NCBI GenBank assembly: GCA_027422505.1
Contig: JAPQWV010000050.1
Coordinates: 682,001 to 746,000, forward strand
From: Craterostigma plantagineum
Lineage: Eukaryota > Streptophyta > Magnoliopsida > Lamiales > Linderniaceae
Length of the DNA stretch: 64,000 nucleotides
Direction of reading: 5' to 3'
Shown here: piece after piece, positions 20,963 through 33,410 of the stretch
Position numbering within the stretch: the first letter of the stretch is position 1
How the letters are laid out: each line of letters opens with the position of its first letter
Notes under the pieces: generated by a model
What the model was told of the DNA's origin: nothing
Database searches by the model: none
What the model saw: only the letters and a program-made list of their open reading frames with translations
Position numbers and translations under genes: made by a program

Positions 20963-21104
20963 TTTTTTTTTTTTTTTCCCGGAAACGATAGCTTCAATAT
21001 CATAAACAAAAGTACACGGGCTAAATAGCCCAAGAGGTCTCTCCAATAATATCAACCTGGAAGAGAAACAAGGCTCATACGGAGCAAATAACACCCAGCA
21101 AATA
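20963..21104 (-). mobile_element. 5'-truncated LINE 3' end with 17-bp TSD
   Basis: ATCAAGAGCTCCCTCTT occurs at 20946-20962 and again at 21105-21121. Between them, on the minus strand, is about 125 bp ending in a poly(A) tract (poly(T) on the plus strand). The tail sequence GATATTGAAGCTATCGTTTC is like plant LINE 3' ends. This is a typical target-primed insertion. Confidence 0.75.
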
Positions 21105-21367
21105 TCAAGAGCTCCCTCTTGATTGTACAATTTATGTTCGGGCTTTTTTCAAGAGCTCCCTCTCGTGATTGTACTATCATGTTCAGAGCTTTTTCAATTT
21201 TAATGTTTCTCTGAATCAAAGAATCAAAGATGGTCGTCACTCGTCCTCGTCCACCGTGATTGTACCAATGTTATTAATGTTTTTCAATTTTAATGTTTAG
21301 GCTTTTCCAAGAGCTCACTCGTGATTGTACGAATGGATAGTTTTTTAACCTTGATCATGCTTGCTCC

Positions 21368-22444
21368 TGTTGGGTTTATTGAGCCTAATGGGCCATTGGG
21401 CCCAAATTGGGTAATTAACCCGTTAATAAATTTAGTCCCGGTTTTAATTAAATCGGGAAGCCATCGGATGTCGAAACGGGAAATCGTTGAAAGATTATGA
21501 ATCTACGTTTCGCGGGGAATCTAACGAATATTAATACGCTCAAAACCGATATCGGGTGAATGAGAAATTAATTTTCAAAGTTGGCCCAATAATCATTAAA
21601 AATGATTGTTAGTGTTTAAGTGGGAATCAAGTGTCCCACATTGGTTAGACACTAAGAAAATCTTCACTATATATATAGAAACCCATGTGGGTTTAATCAA
21701 AAGGGCTTGCCATGTGTATGGGCTTAAATGGGCTTGTGGACTTAAAGTGGGTTTAAGTGGGCTTGAGAAACTTGTGTGAGTTTTGGCCCAAATAACAGCC
21801 CGGTGCGAGTCGGTGCCTCGCACCGACGAGCACCGAGCACCGAGCCCGAGCCCGTGCCCGTGGCCGTGGCCGAGGCCGAGCCGAGCCGTGCCGTGCCGTG
21901 CCAAAGTGCGCAATGGGCGCTTTGAGGCGCGAAAATCTATAAATAGACCCCTCATGAATTGGAAAAATTAATTCATTCCAACCATACGAAATTGCATAAT
22001 CACTCCTCTACTCCCTAAAATCCCGAAGCAAGAAAAACTCGAATTTCGAGTACGATTCGTCGTAAAACTCTAGTCGTTGTGCTGCGATTACGAGTTAAGA
22101 AAATGTCGTTGTATCTTGGGGACGATCGCTGATAACCGAAAGCACAGAATATCGGGGCGATTTCGTCTTACGGACAGTGTGTCCAACACACGCCTCGACC
22201 ACGTCTACTGTTATGGATAGTCTTCATCAACTCCAGGCGTATTTATTCTTCATGCTGTGTACTATAGTTGTCACTTACGCCCTCATCATCATCTGGGTAC
22301 TCGCTAATTGTACCTGCGTTTGAAGACTCTCGGAAGGATTTTTAACTCCTTTCATTCTAGAAGCATTCATCTGAGCCGATTGAAGAGTCACAAGAAACCA
22401 TTTCATTATATTGCCGCCGACCAGACGCAACCAAAGAAACAACA
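21368..22444 (+). repeat. 5' LTR of the Ty1-copia element (internally deleted)
   Basis: Matches the 3' LTR except for the missing segment that corresponds to about 27570-27990. It contains TATAAATAG-type promoter sequence after the deletion point. Confidence 0.92.
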
Positions 22445-22478
22445 ATCGTAAGACGAAATTTTGTTCGTGATTTGATCG

Positions 22479-24227
22479 ATGGCAACCAACGCAGCAACGA
22501 TCCCCACCGGCAACCATGTCGAACGTCCTGCCAAATTCAACGGGACGGAGTTCAAACGCTGGCAACAAAAGATGATGTTCTATCTCACTACTCTCCATCT
22601 CGTCCGATTTCTGAAAGAAACTGCCCCTTCGGTGACTGAAGTCGCTCCACCAGCTGAGGGTGAAAACCCTAACGACGCAGGTTATGCTGCTCGTGTCGCT
22701 CAATCTGAGCAAGAAAAGGCTGCGTTAGACGCATGGAATCATAATGATTTCATGTGCCGCAACTATATTCTGAACGCCCTGGACGATTCCCTATACAACG
22801 TCTATGCAGTGGCTACGACTGCGAAAGAGTTGTGGGACTCGTTGGATAAGAAGTATAAGACCGACGATGCTGGACTAAAGAAGTTCATCGTCGGCAAATT
22901 CCTGGATTATAAGATGACCGACTCTAAGCCGGTGCTGGACCAAGTCCGTGATCTGCAGCTGATTATTCACGATATTCATGCTGAAAATATGCAGATCAGC
23001 GAAACCTTCCAAGTAGCTGCAATTATCGAGAAGCTGCCGCCTCTGTGGAAGGATTTCAAGAATTACCTCAAGCACAAACGAAAGGAGATGGGGCTTGAGG
23101 ATCTGATTGTGCGGCTTCGGATTGAGGAAGATAACCGAAAGAGCGAAGCCAAGAACAAGAGGGGCGGTATGGAGGCGGGAGCCAACTTGGCCGAGCCTAG
23201 CTATGGAAACAAGCGTAAAAGGCCAGGTCCGCCGCAAAAGAAGCATGACCCGAATTCCAAAAGAATTAAGGGCAACTGTTATAACTGCGATAAACCAGGG
23301 CATATGGCCAAGGATTGTCGTAAAAAGAAGAGAGTTAATAATACTCGGGCGCATCTCACTGAAGAGAAGCAGCCGGCGAAAGACATGTCGGAGCTAGACT
23401 TGACTGCTGTCGTGTACGAGGCAAACGTCGTGGAAAATCCGAACTACTGGTACATCGACAGCGGAGCAACGCGCCACATCTGCTCCGACAAAGAAATGTT
23501 CTCCACCTACACGCCTATTTCGGGTAGGACACTATATATGGGGAACGCGGCGACGTCCAACATCGTAGGATTGGGACGGGTGGTGCTGAAGATGACCTCA
23601 GGCAAGGAAGTGACGCTTGTGGACGTGCTGCATGTTCCAGACATCCGCAAGAATTTGGTGTCCGGCGCTCTGCTCAGTAACGCTGGATTTAGACAAGTGT
23701 TTGAAGCTGGAAAATATGTACTGACCAAGAATGGTCATTTTATTGGTAAAGGTTACCTCGAGAAGGGCCTTTTCAAGTTATCTGTAATGCCTGTAAAACG
23801 CGATATTAAGATCGCTGATAATAATAAAGCCAGTTCTTCTTACTTGGTTGAGTTGTCTAATTTATGGCATGGTAGATTAGGACATGTGAGTTTAAACAAA
23901 CTGAAAAAGTTAATAAGTTTAAACTTACTTCCACAAATGGAAATTGATTCACAACATAAGTGTGAAATCTGCGTAGAATCAAAAATGGCTAAGGCACCAT
24001 TTTTCTCTGTCGAAAGAAATAGTTCACCTCTAGAATTGATCCATACTGATATATGCGATCTGAAATTCGTACAAACAAGAGGTGGAAAGAAATACTTTAT
24101 TACGTTTATCGACGATTGCACGAAGTACTGTCACGTGTATCTTTTAAGTGGTAAAGACGAAGCTCTTGATACCTTCAAAAGATATAAGACTGAAGTGAGA
24201 ATCAACTTAACTCTAAGATCAAAATAA
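22479..24227 (+). pseudogene. Copia gag, protease and integrase N-part, frameshifted
   Basis: 582 codons. A gag domain ([19 protein letters not shown], from about residue 25) leads to a CCHC zinc knuckle [14 protein letters not shown] (about residue 267). Then come the aspartic protease motif [12 protein letters not shown] (about 325), the GAG-pre-integrase zinc-binding region (LWHGRLGH and CEICVESK) and the start of the integrase core (HTDICDLKF). A one-base loss near 24204 shifts the frame and ends the protein inside integrase. The rest continues in another frame from about 24230. Gag and protease alone might still be produced. Confidence 0.88.
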
Positions 24228-24229
24228 TA

Positions 24230-26485
24230 AGAAGTGACAGAGGAGGAGAATACGTGGCACCGTTTGTGGAATTTTGCCGAGAACATGGTATTATTCACCA
24301 AACGACGGCGCCATATTCCCCTCAATCAAATGGCGTTGCTGAACGAAAAAATAGAACTCTTAAGGAGATGATGAATGCGATGCTAATCAGTTCAGGACTA
24401 CCTCAGAATTTGTGGGGGGAAGCCATACTGTCATCAAATCGCATTCTAAATATGTTGCCACACAAGAAACGGGATAAAACACCGTACGAATTGTGGAAAG
24501 GTAGACAACCTTCCTACGGATATCTTAAAGTGTGGGGGTGTTTAGCAAAGGTCGAAGTACCTAAACCAAAACAGGTCAAGATAGGACCGAAAACGGTTGA
24601 CTGCATTTTCATTGGATATGCAGAAAATAGTAAAGCATACAGATTTCTGGTGCATAAGTCCGAAATTCCCGACATAAATACTGGGATGATTATTGAATCA
24701 AGAAATGCTGTTTTCTTTGAGAACATCTTTCCAACGAAGGAAAGAAATGAAATAAGTTGTAAAAGAAATTATGAAGCCGTTGAAGTTTCGCCTCCAGAAG
24801 TTGAGAAACTACGGCAAAGTAAGCGTAAAAAAGTGGCCAAATCATTTGGGCCTGATTTCCTAACATTTATGTTAGATGATGAACCTAGGACAGTGCAAGA
24901 AGCTCTGTCGACTCCAGAAGCTCCGTTCTGGAAAGAAGCTGTAAACAGTGAAATTGAATCCATCATGCAGAATCACACTTGGGAGTTAGTAGATCTCCCT
25001 AAGGGGTGTAAACCTTTAGGATGCAAGTGGGTCCTTAAAAGGAAATATAAAACTGATGGATCAATTGAAAAATATAAGGCTCGTTTAGTAGCCAAGGGAT
25101 ATTCCCAAAAGGAAGGATATGATTTCTTCGATACCTATTCGCCCGTGACGAGAATTACGTCAATACGGGTTCTATTTGCTATAGCAGCATTGCATGATCT
25201 CGAGATACATCAAATGGATGTGAAAACGGCATTCCTAAATGGAGACCTCGAAGAAGAAATCTACATGAATCAGCCTGAAGGGTTCGTAATACCTGGACAG
25301 GAAAACAAAGTGTGCCGACTCGTGAAGTCGCTTTACGGGCTTAAACAAGCACCGAAACAATGGCACGAAAAATTCGATATGACTATGCTATCGAATGGGT
25401 TTAAAATCAATGAGTGTGACAAATGTGTTTACATTAAGGGCACACCCGATGAATTCGTGATTGTCTGTCTTTATGTAGACGACATGTTAATCACGGGAAG
25501 CAATCATAAAATGATTGTAAACACGAAGAGTATGCTGAAAAATAATTTCAGTATGAAGGATATGGGTTTGGCTAATGTCATACTAGGGATAAATGTCTAT
25601 AGGACGTCCGAAGGAATAATGCTGACACAATCTCATTATATTGAGAAAGTGTTGAAGAGATTTAATGCCTTCAATGATCCTCCGGCTAAGACTCCTGTAG
25701 ATCTAAATCTACATCTGGCCAAAAACAGAGGAGAACCCGTATCACAGCAAGAATATGCTCGAGTGATTGGCAGTTTAATGTACCTAACTAACTGCACTCG
25801 ACCTGATATAGCATATTCAATTAGTAAACTTAGCAGGTTTACGAGTAATCCTGGGAGTAATCATTGGATAGCCTTGAGAAGGGTGCTGAGATATCTGAAG
25901 CACACGATTAATCATGGCATACTCTATACGAGATATCCAGCAGTTCTTGAAGGATACTGCGATGCTAACTGGATATCTGATAGCAAAGACTCCAAGTCCA
26001 CGAGTGGTTATGTATTTACCATCGGTGGAGGAGCAATCTCTTGGAAATCCTCCAAGCAAACATGCATAGCTCGATCTACAATGGAATCGGAGTTTATTGC
26101 ACTAGATAAAGCCGGTGAAGAAGCAGAATGGCTTCGAAATTTTTTGGAGGACATTCCTTGTTGGAATAAGCCCGTACCGCCTATTATGATACATTGCGAC
26201 AGCATGGCTGCAATTGGTAGGGCACAGAATAGTATGTATAACGGTAAGTCTCGACACATTCGTCGAAGACATAATACTGTACGACAACTGATCTCTAGTG
26301 GAATAATTGCTATTGACTATGTGAAGTCTAAAGAGAATATAGCAGATCCTTTGACGAAAGGTATTGCTAGAGATCAGCATTATAATGCAGTAAGGGGAAT
26401 GGGGCTTAAAAACCACACAACTAAGAACGAGCTCGGTGGTAACTCAACCATGATGAGTGGAGATCCCACAAACTTGGTTCAATGA
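24230..26485 (+). pseudogene. Copia integrase C-part, reverse transcriptase and RNase H
   Basis: Open for over 740 codons after the upstream frameshift. It contains the integrase catalytic Glu region ([13 protein letters not shown]), RVT_2 reverse transcriptase ([20 protein letters not shown] start, [17 protein letters not shown], catalytic YVDDM) and RNase H ([34 protein letters not shown]). RT and RNase H look intact; only the link to gag is broken. The first ATG at 24254 is unlikely to be a real start. Confidence 0.88.
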
Positions 26486-26988
26486 GACAACTAAGCTGAG
26501 TGAAGTTTAGTAGTTTACTTGGAATTTTCTAAGAAGCTCATTCTCATAAGCTGCCCAAGTAATTACCGATGTCGTGTGGTAAAGGGTAAGCAATTTTGCT
26601 TTTAATGATGGCTATACCTGATGGTGGAGTATTTCGGGATACTCTAGGATTAAGTCCTTATAGTCGATCACCTATATAAGTGAGAAGTGGGGCCGCTTCA
26701 ATGCAACACTTATGAATCCAAGATATGGTCCAAGGCCGAAATGGACACAACATGAGAATCGAAAGAAATAAGATTCGTCACTGTGTGTACGTTGTTGTCT
26801 TAATTTACACAAAAGCTGTCAGTTCAAGACATCATGTTCACTGAACAGCGAGTAAATTCGATTGCGTTTCACTATGGAAGGTTCAAAGCCACAAGCTACC
26901 TATCCCGATGCAGTGACGAGTTGTCGAGTTTTTCTTGCAAGAGTCAGCATGCATAGCATTTGCATTAATTTCCATTCATGTGGGGGAT

Positions 26989-28497
26989 TGTTGGGTTTAT
27001 TGAGCCTAATGGGCCATTGGGCCCAAATTGGGTAATTAACCCGTTAATAAATTTAGTCCCGGTTTTAATTAAATCGGGAAGCCATCGGATGTCGAAACGG
27101 GAAATCGTTGAAAGATTATGAATCTACGTTTCGCGGGGAATCTAACGAATATTAATACGCTCAAAACCGATATCGGGTGAATGAGAAATTAATTTTCAAA
27201 GTTGGCCCAATAATCATTAAAAATGATTGTTAGTGTTTAAGTGGGAATCAAGTGTCCCACATTGGTTAGACACTAAGAAAATCTTCACTATATATATAGA
27301 AACCCATGTGGGTTTAATCAAAAGGGCTTGCCATGTGTATGGGCTTAAATGGGCTTGTGGACTTAAAGTGGGTTTAAGTGGGCTTGAGAAACTTGTGTGA
27401 GTTTTGGCCCAAATAACAGCCCGGTGCGAGTCGGTGCCTCGCACCGACGAGCACCGAGCACCGAGCCCGAGCCCGAGCCCGTGCCCGTGGCCGTGGCCGA
27501 GGCCGAGCCGAGCCGAGCCGTGCCGTGCCGTGCCAAAGTGCGCAATGGGCGCTTTGAGGCGCGCACTTTGCACTTCGCACGACGCATCGGAGCGAGGAGC
27601 ATTGAGGAGCTTAAATTTATGCTCCGGTGAGCAGTGACGGCGACGGCGATGACATGGCAGTCGAGGTGAAGATGATTGGGCAGTCCAGATGAGGTGGCGT
27701 GATCCATTGGATCGTCTGGGCCGCAGTGGGCTGTTGAGCTGATCCGGCCCAACTAGAAGTGTCGGTCGGCCCAAGGAGAGGCGTCGGTAGCCGCCTCGGG
27801 CTGTCGGTCGGATAACCGGGCCGCCGCCGGTGGGACATGCCGGAGAATCGGGCTGTCGGCCCGAGAATCCGGGCTGTCAAATTGACCGACAGTCCAACTA
27901 GTTTGAAATGTTGCGTTTAGATCCCTGGAAAATTACATAAGCAGTCCAGGAAGTTCTTGAAATTGCAATTAAGCCCCTGCGTGAGAAAATCTATAAATAG
28001 ACCCCTCATGAATTGGAAAAATTAATTCATTCCAACCATACGAAATTGCATAATCACTCCTCTACTCCCTAAAATCCCGAAGCAAGAAAAACTCGAATTT
28101 CGAGTACGATTCGTCGTAAAACTCTAGTCGTTGTGCTGCGATTACGAGTTAAGAAAATGTCGTTGTATCTTGGGGACGATCGCTGATAACCGAAAGCACA
28201 GAATATCGGGGCGATTTCGTCTTACGGACAGTGTGTCCAACACACGCCTCGACCACGTCTACTGTTATGGATAGTCTTCATCAACTCCAGGCGTATTTAT
28301 TCTTCATGTTGTGTACTATAGTTGTCACTTACGCCCTCATCATCATCTGGGTACTCGCTAATTGTACCTGCGTTTGAAGACTCTCGGAAGGATTTTAACT
28401 CCTTTCATTCTAGAAGCATTCATCTGAGCCGATTGAAGAGTCACAAGAAACCATTTCATTATATTGCCGCCGACCAGACGCAACCAAAGAAACAACA
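26989..28497 (+). repeat. 3' LTR of the Ty1-copia element (full-length form)
   Basis: Starts TGTTGGGTTT after the polypurine tract and ends CAACA before GCTCC. It includes a GC-rich GCCCGAGCCC/GCCGTGGCC stretch that gives spurious ORFs in both strands. Confidence 0.92.
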
Positions 28498-28502
28498 GCT
28501 CC

Positions 28503-29252
28503 TATGTCCTATCTATTCGTTGGTTGGTTAATACCTTGTCCCAGATAAAGCTCATATATCCTTGCTTTTTTTTTTTGTATGGGAAAATTACTCATCACTC
28601 TCACATTTGAATTCAGGGTTTTGTAATAGGGTTGGCGATGGTCGGTTTCTTGAATAGGGTTGCTCTTCTCTTCGGCCTCTAGCATTGAAGTTTTGGTAAG
28701 ATAAGAACGTCTATTATATGTATATATATATATATATATTATATATTTGTATATATACGCAATACTTATAACATTCAACACTGTCCCTCTGTGTGCGTGT
28801 GAAAAGAACTTCGAGCGATGGAGCGATGAGAAGGGTTTTTCCTTTTAATTTAATGGTCGCTTAGAACTAAGAAACTTGGGCGTTAGGGACGAATTAGATT
28901 CAGTTTTGGGTTAAGGTTAGAATGTAAGACGAAGATCGAGGAAATTCTTATTTGTCGCATAAGTAGTTTTTTTTTTTTACCTTTGGATGGTAACTAAAGT
29001 TGTGAGCAATTGAAACGGCAGGATGCTTAATTATATTGCCGAATGGGAAGCTGGAATTTCATGTCAAGAAATATTCTTTATCGTACGTTGACCAACTAAT
29101 TGAACACCATATATATATTTGATAAAGCTGGTCCTGGAGTCAAATAAAACAGACACTAATTGCACTAGCTTGCAAACTACGCCCATATCTTTCTTGACAT
29201 GCTCTTCAAGGGAATTTATTGAGGTACTGTAAAGTAATATTCATTAATAGAC
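28503..29252. other. Spacer with TA microsatellite, no gene seen
   Basis: TA-rich repeat at about 28716-28750; no conserved coding sequence. Confidence 0.5.
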
Positions 29253-29260
29253 CAAGACAT

Positions 29261-30071
29261 TAGGGGTGTGCAATGGTTTTAGAAAACCGCCCGATCCGTC
29301 CGCACCGTATAATACAATTAACCGCCAAAATCACGGTTTAATTTTATCTACAAAACCGCACCGTAATAATGGTTCGGTGTGAATATTTGGTACAACCGCA
29401 CCACACCGAACTGCACTTTAGTTCTCTATTTTTTTTACTAATTATATCTAATTTTTATTTATGGTATTGTCATAATTTATTTTTTAGTTTAATTATTTTT
29501 CTTTTAAGTCTTTTAATTATATGCTAATTTTGTTGATCATATGAAAGTTATATCATTACAATTTTTTTTTTATGTTAAACATGTTTCTATAAGACCAAAC
29601 GGCCGAACATGTAGGGCTAAAATAGATACAACGCAAACATTTAATAACAAATTGACCTACTATTTATATTTTGAGCTTCCAATCGGACCAAGGCTAAACC
29701 ATTATATTAAAAGAGAAAAATTGGCCCTAATATAAGTAAAGCCTAATATAAAATAAGATAACGATACTAATGTTTTTGAACAATGGAGACGCTTCGATAT
29801 ATGAGGCAAATACATCGACTTGCGCCTTTTACTTGAGGCAATGCGATATCTCATCACTTTTTGCGCCTAACGCTTTTAAAAACTTTTCATTCGATAAAAT
29901 ATAACTTTGTTCGGTTAAAAACCGCAAAACCGCACCGCAACCGCACCAAACCGCTCAAAACCGTACGTGTGGTTTATTTTTCAAAACCGCGGTTTGAGAA
30001 TTATTTTTCAAAAAACCGCATATAGTGATTTGGTGCGGAATTGGCCGAAAATCGCACCACACACACCCCTA
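29261..30071. mobile_element. hAT-type non-autonomous element, 8-bp TSD
   Basis: The ends TAGGGGTGTG and CACACCCCTA are perfect inverted repeats, flanked by exact CAAGACAT (29253-29260, 30072-30079). The interior has repeated AACCGCACCG/CGGTTT blocks near both ends and an AT-rich core without a transposase. Confidence 0.9.
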
Positions 30072-30212
30072 CAAGACATCATAAGCGAATTTGTAAATTG
30101 CTGAAATAAACACAACCTGAATTTTTAATTTGATTTTAATGAACTGACTCGGATTCATTTAAGGAATAAAACTAAAAGTAATTTGACTAGGTTCATTTGA
30201 ATAAATTAAGTA

Positions 30213-30450
30213 CTCCCTCCGTCCCATGATTTTTATCACACTTCTTAGTGGGCACGAATATTTAGGTAACATTATTATAATAATATAGTACAATGAAAAG
30301 GTAAAAAAGTATATATTTTGACACGTCTTTTAAGAATATTTAATATTATTATATTGATTGTGATATTTTTTTACCAAAAAAGGAAATGTGATAAAGTTAG
30401 TGGGACGCCCGGAATGGAAAAATGTGATAACATTAGGGGGACGGAGGGAG
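30213..30450. mobile_element. Stowaway (Tc1/mariner) MITE
   Basis: Termini CTCCCTCCGTCCC and GGGACGGAGGGAG with TA on both sides (30211-30212, 30451-30452), the signature of Stowaway MITEs. The middle is AT-rich. Confidence 0.92.
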
Positions 30451-30452
30451 TA

Positions 30453-31008
30453 AATTACTTTGAATGAATTAATGAAATACATTACCATAGTCGGCACATA
30501 GTGAATAAATAAGTTCTTTGGATGTATCAAGTAATTTGATAGCTTTTCGTTCACCTATAAATAGTGATTTCCTTTTTCAGTTTGAATCACAATTGAAGTA
30601 ACATAGTCGAGTTAGTATAAGCCTCTCCAAAAGAGAAAGCAAACTCGTATACATAGATACTTATGTACGTATATGTGTATACTATATATATTATATTATA
30701 TATATATATATATATTGTTTTCTAGTTATTTAAATTGTTTTGAATCACCCTCAATCGAGTCAAAAGCGAATGATTTTGTATTATAGCGATAATGGCCACT
30801 ATATAGAATGCAAAAGGTAGTGATGCACGATGTCAAAAGCAGGCACGAACTTCAACTTTAAGAAAGCATTACACTTTCACTTGTAAAAAAATTCCAATTA
30901 TACAGTTAGAAATCCATATAAATCAAGACAACCCAAAAGCATGCAAGATGAATACAAATAAAGGGGGGAAAAAGAACAGCATAACACATATTCTTATTGT
31001 ATATTCAG
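30453..31008. other. Spacer with TA microsatellite
   Basis: TA run near 30690-30716. It includes the 3' flank of the small gene at 31009; no coding sequence was seen. Confidence 0.5.
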
Positions 31009-31308
31009 CTACTTTTGATGATGCCTCTTCACAAAACCTAATCCACAAAAGAATCTACAAATCTTGGCCTTGAGCTGCTTCTTATTCTTCCTTCTCTTAC
31101 CTGCAATATTAGTTACTACAATATGATGATCGTCGAAGGTTGCTGAACTTTGGAGCTTGGGATCGATCGTCGTCGTCCATGGTAATAACATCATATGCCT
31201 TTCGATTATATTCGCAACTGAGGTTAATTCGTAAGCATCGTACAAAGGACTCCCACAATCCCATATTGTGTCTCGTTTTGATCCGTCGCCTTCTTTCATA
31301 TTCTCCAT
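31009..31308 (-). CDS. Small conserved plant protein of unknown function
   Basis: 99 residues from MENMKEGDGSKRDT. The block TIWDCGSPLYDAYELTSV resembles a short uncharacterised plant protein family in which W-DCGS-LYD-YEL is the conserved core, as I recall. It is followed by a hydrophobic IIERHMMLLPW and a strongly basic C-terminus (KRRKNKKQLKAK) ending in a Cys/Phe-rich patch. There is no signal peptide or membrane helix; the basic stretch could direct it to the nucleus or membranes. Single exon, complete start and stop. No function is claimed. Confidence 0.6.
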   Translation of the reverse strand: MENMKEGDGSKRDTIWDCGSPLYDAYELTSVANIIERHMMLLPWTTTIDPKLQSSATFDDHHIVVTNIAGKRRKNKKQLKAKICRFFCGLGFVKRHHQK

Positions 31309-31336
31309 TGTTTACGTAGTTTAATTGAATATGCAT

Positions 31337-31898
31337 ATGACTTATTGTGAATATTAACCCTAATTATTATAGATACAAGTAACGCTAGTTGGTCAATTAT
31401 CGTTACAACTTCCGTCATATCAACTCAAAAATATGAACATGGGTTTTGTAATAAATTTATGGTAGTTAGGAAGTGCGTGATTGGTTTCTATTGTTTTATC
31501 ATCGTCAACTTTGTTGCTTAAGCAAATAAAACACATGTATATATGTATATGTATCTTATATATTATGAAGCGTCGCGGAGCACGCGAGAATATAAGTAAT
31601 TATAAAGCAGAACATTAGGTATAGGGTGTCCAATCTTTACAAAATTCAGAACCGAACCATTGGTCAACCATTTCGATTAATGGTATAGTTAACTCGAATC
31701 GACTAAATACCCTTTTGGAAATGAAATAAAAAATGATGTGGATATGATTGTAATAAGTAATATTCAAAGGGCTACTACAATGATAATTATACAAGCTAAG
31801 ATAAATTCAAAACTAAAAGGTAAAATAGTAATTTGCTTTAAATGAAAGCCAAAAGGGTAAATAGCAATTTGATTCATGTATCAAATCACAGTTTATAA
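31337..31898. other. Upstream region of the small gene, nothing else seen
   Basis: AT-rich with no defined element or ORF of interest. Confidence 0.4.
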
Positions 31899-32713
31899 GG
31901 GGGTGTTTGTTTTCGGTGATCCAACATCACGGTGATACTCACATAACTGTGATGTGGATCAAGGTGGTATGTCATCATTATGTTTGTTTTGGGGTGATAT
32001 TTCGTTTCGCATATCAATGTGAAATTGTAAAATTGTGTTTGTTTAATCGCAATTATGTTTGGGGTGATGTTTATAAATGTCATATTAAACCTTATGTATA
32101 TTATGTAGTAAAAGTGTTTTAATATGTTCATTTGAGGTACTATTTAACGTGATAGTTATTAATATTTGAAAATCAAGTATTATTTTTAAGCATTCATTAT
32201 AAGCATGTTATATAATTCATCAATATAATTATTATATTTTTTAGGCTTTAAACATAGATTTTTTAACCAATTATTAGTTATAAGTATTTTCTATAATTCT
32301 TCAATACAATTATTTTATTTTTTAAGCTTTAATATATTAATCACTGTATTTTCTATAGTCCTTCAACAAAATTCTTTTATTTTTTAAGCATTAAATATAA
32401 ATTTTTCAAGATTTAAATATGTTGGCAATGTAATTTAAAATAGGAATAAGAGTATATAAGGAATGAATGTTAAAAGATAAGGGACGATTCTGTTCAAAGA
32501 AATATTGAAAATATCACTCCATCACGGTGATGGAGGATCACCCTGCTTTTTCGGGGGTGATCCAAAAGCAGGAATATCACTCCGTTTTGATCACCTCGGT
32601 GATCCTCCATCACGGTGATGACTCATCACCCACACTAATCAAACGCGGTGACTAGGAAGCGATGGAAGGAACACGGTGATATTTTGGAGGATCACCTCAA
32701 AATAAACACCCCC
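31899..32713. mobile_element. PIF/Harbinger-type non-autonomous element
   Basis: Ends GGGGGTGTTTGTTTT and AAAATAAACACCCCC with TAA duplications (31896-31898, 32714-32716). Repeated ATCACGGTGAT words near both ends form small palindromes. No transposase. Confidence 0.85.
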
Positions 32714-32806
32714 TAAGAGTAAGAGGTGATGGCGTTATTATAATATAATTCTGAAGGAAAAAAGAAATGGTAACATATAATAACGTAAAGGCCCAAGACT
32801 ACCTAA

Positions 32807-33333
32807 GACCATCTCCAACCGAAAAACCTATTCTCAAACTCAAACTCATTCTCAAACTCAAAATGCAGTAATTATTCTCCAACCATTAAACTCATTCTCA
32901 AACTCAAAAGAATATTCTTAAAATATTCTCTTTCACACCAACTTTTACAAATTTTTAATATGACCCACACATTTACAATTTAACAAATTAGGCCAAAAGA
33001 CAAATTAAAATATTATTTATGTATTTATAAAATAACATAAGTATTTAATTTACAATTATAAACATTATTGACCTATTATATAATATAAAAGAATGACATA
33101 AGTTTAAGTCAAATAAAAAATGAAAACATTTTGTACTCAAATTAAATCAATAATTTACTATGGGTCTTTTTTATAAGAGTTAGAGAGTTATTGGGTGATG
33201 AACAGTAAAAACTCAAATATGCGTTTTTGTCTTGTGGAATTTGGTCAAAACTCATTTTACGTATGAGAATACTTATCGGTTGGAGACGAAAACCTATTTT
33301 ACCATCTATTTTAGGACTCCGTTGGAGATGGCC
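32807..33333. mobile_element. PIF/Harbinger-type MITE
   Basis: Termini GACCATCTCCAACCG and inverted GGCCATCTCCAACGG with TAA at 32804-32806 and 33334-33336. Near the left end TTCTCAAACTCAAA is repeated several times. AT-rich, no ORF. Confidence 0.85.
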
Positions 33334-33336
33334 TAA

Positions 33337-33379
33337 AAGGTAACATACAACGTTGAGCCGAATTCCAACTAACGCCACC

Positions 33380-33410
<31 letters not shown>

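Larger units (their letters stand above)
19637..21367. other. Intergenic DNA with an inverted repeat and a LINE 3' stub
   Basis: AT-rich. No gene could be supported; a 108-codon Lys-rich frame at 20154-20480 on the minus strand has no recognisable domain. Confidence 0.5.
21368..28497 (+). mobile_element. Ty1-copia retrotransposon, nearly complete
   Basis: Flanked by the 5-bp duplication GCTCC (21363-21367, 28498-28502). The 5' LTR is 21368-22444 (1,077 bp) and the 3' LTR 26989-28497 (1,509 bp). They are near-identical, except that the 5' copy lacks about 430 bp after GAGGCGCG and a few repeat units. Both open TGTTGGGTTT and close CAACA. A polypurine tract (GTGGGGGAT) lies just before the 3' LTR. 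Domain order protease, integrase, RT, RNase H is that of Ty1-copia. No initiator-Met-type primer site (TGGTATCAGAGC) follows the 5' LTR. Confidence 0.95.

Noticed and set aside
21783..21971. GC-rich ORFs in the copia LTRs (also at 27397-27774)
   Set aside because: They occur in both LTR copies in GCCCGAGCCC/GCCGTGGCC sequence and change with repeat length; not genes.
24190..24260. Possible programmed frameshift between two copia frames
   Set aside because: The break lies inside the integrase core, where no known copia element uses frameshifting; a one-base loss is simpler.
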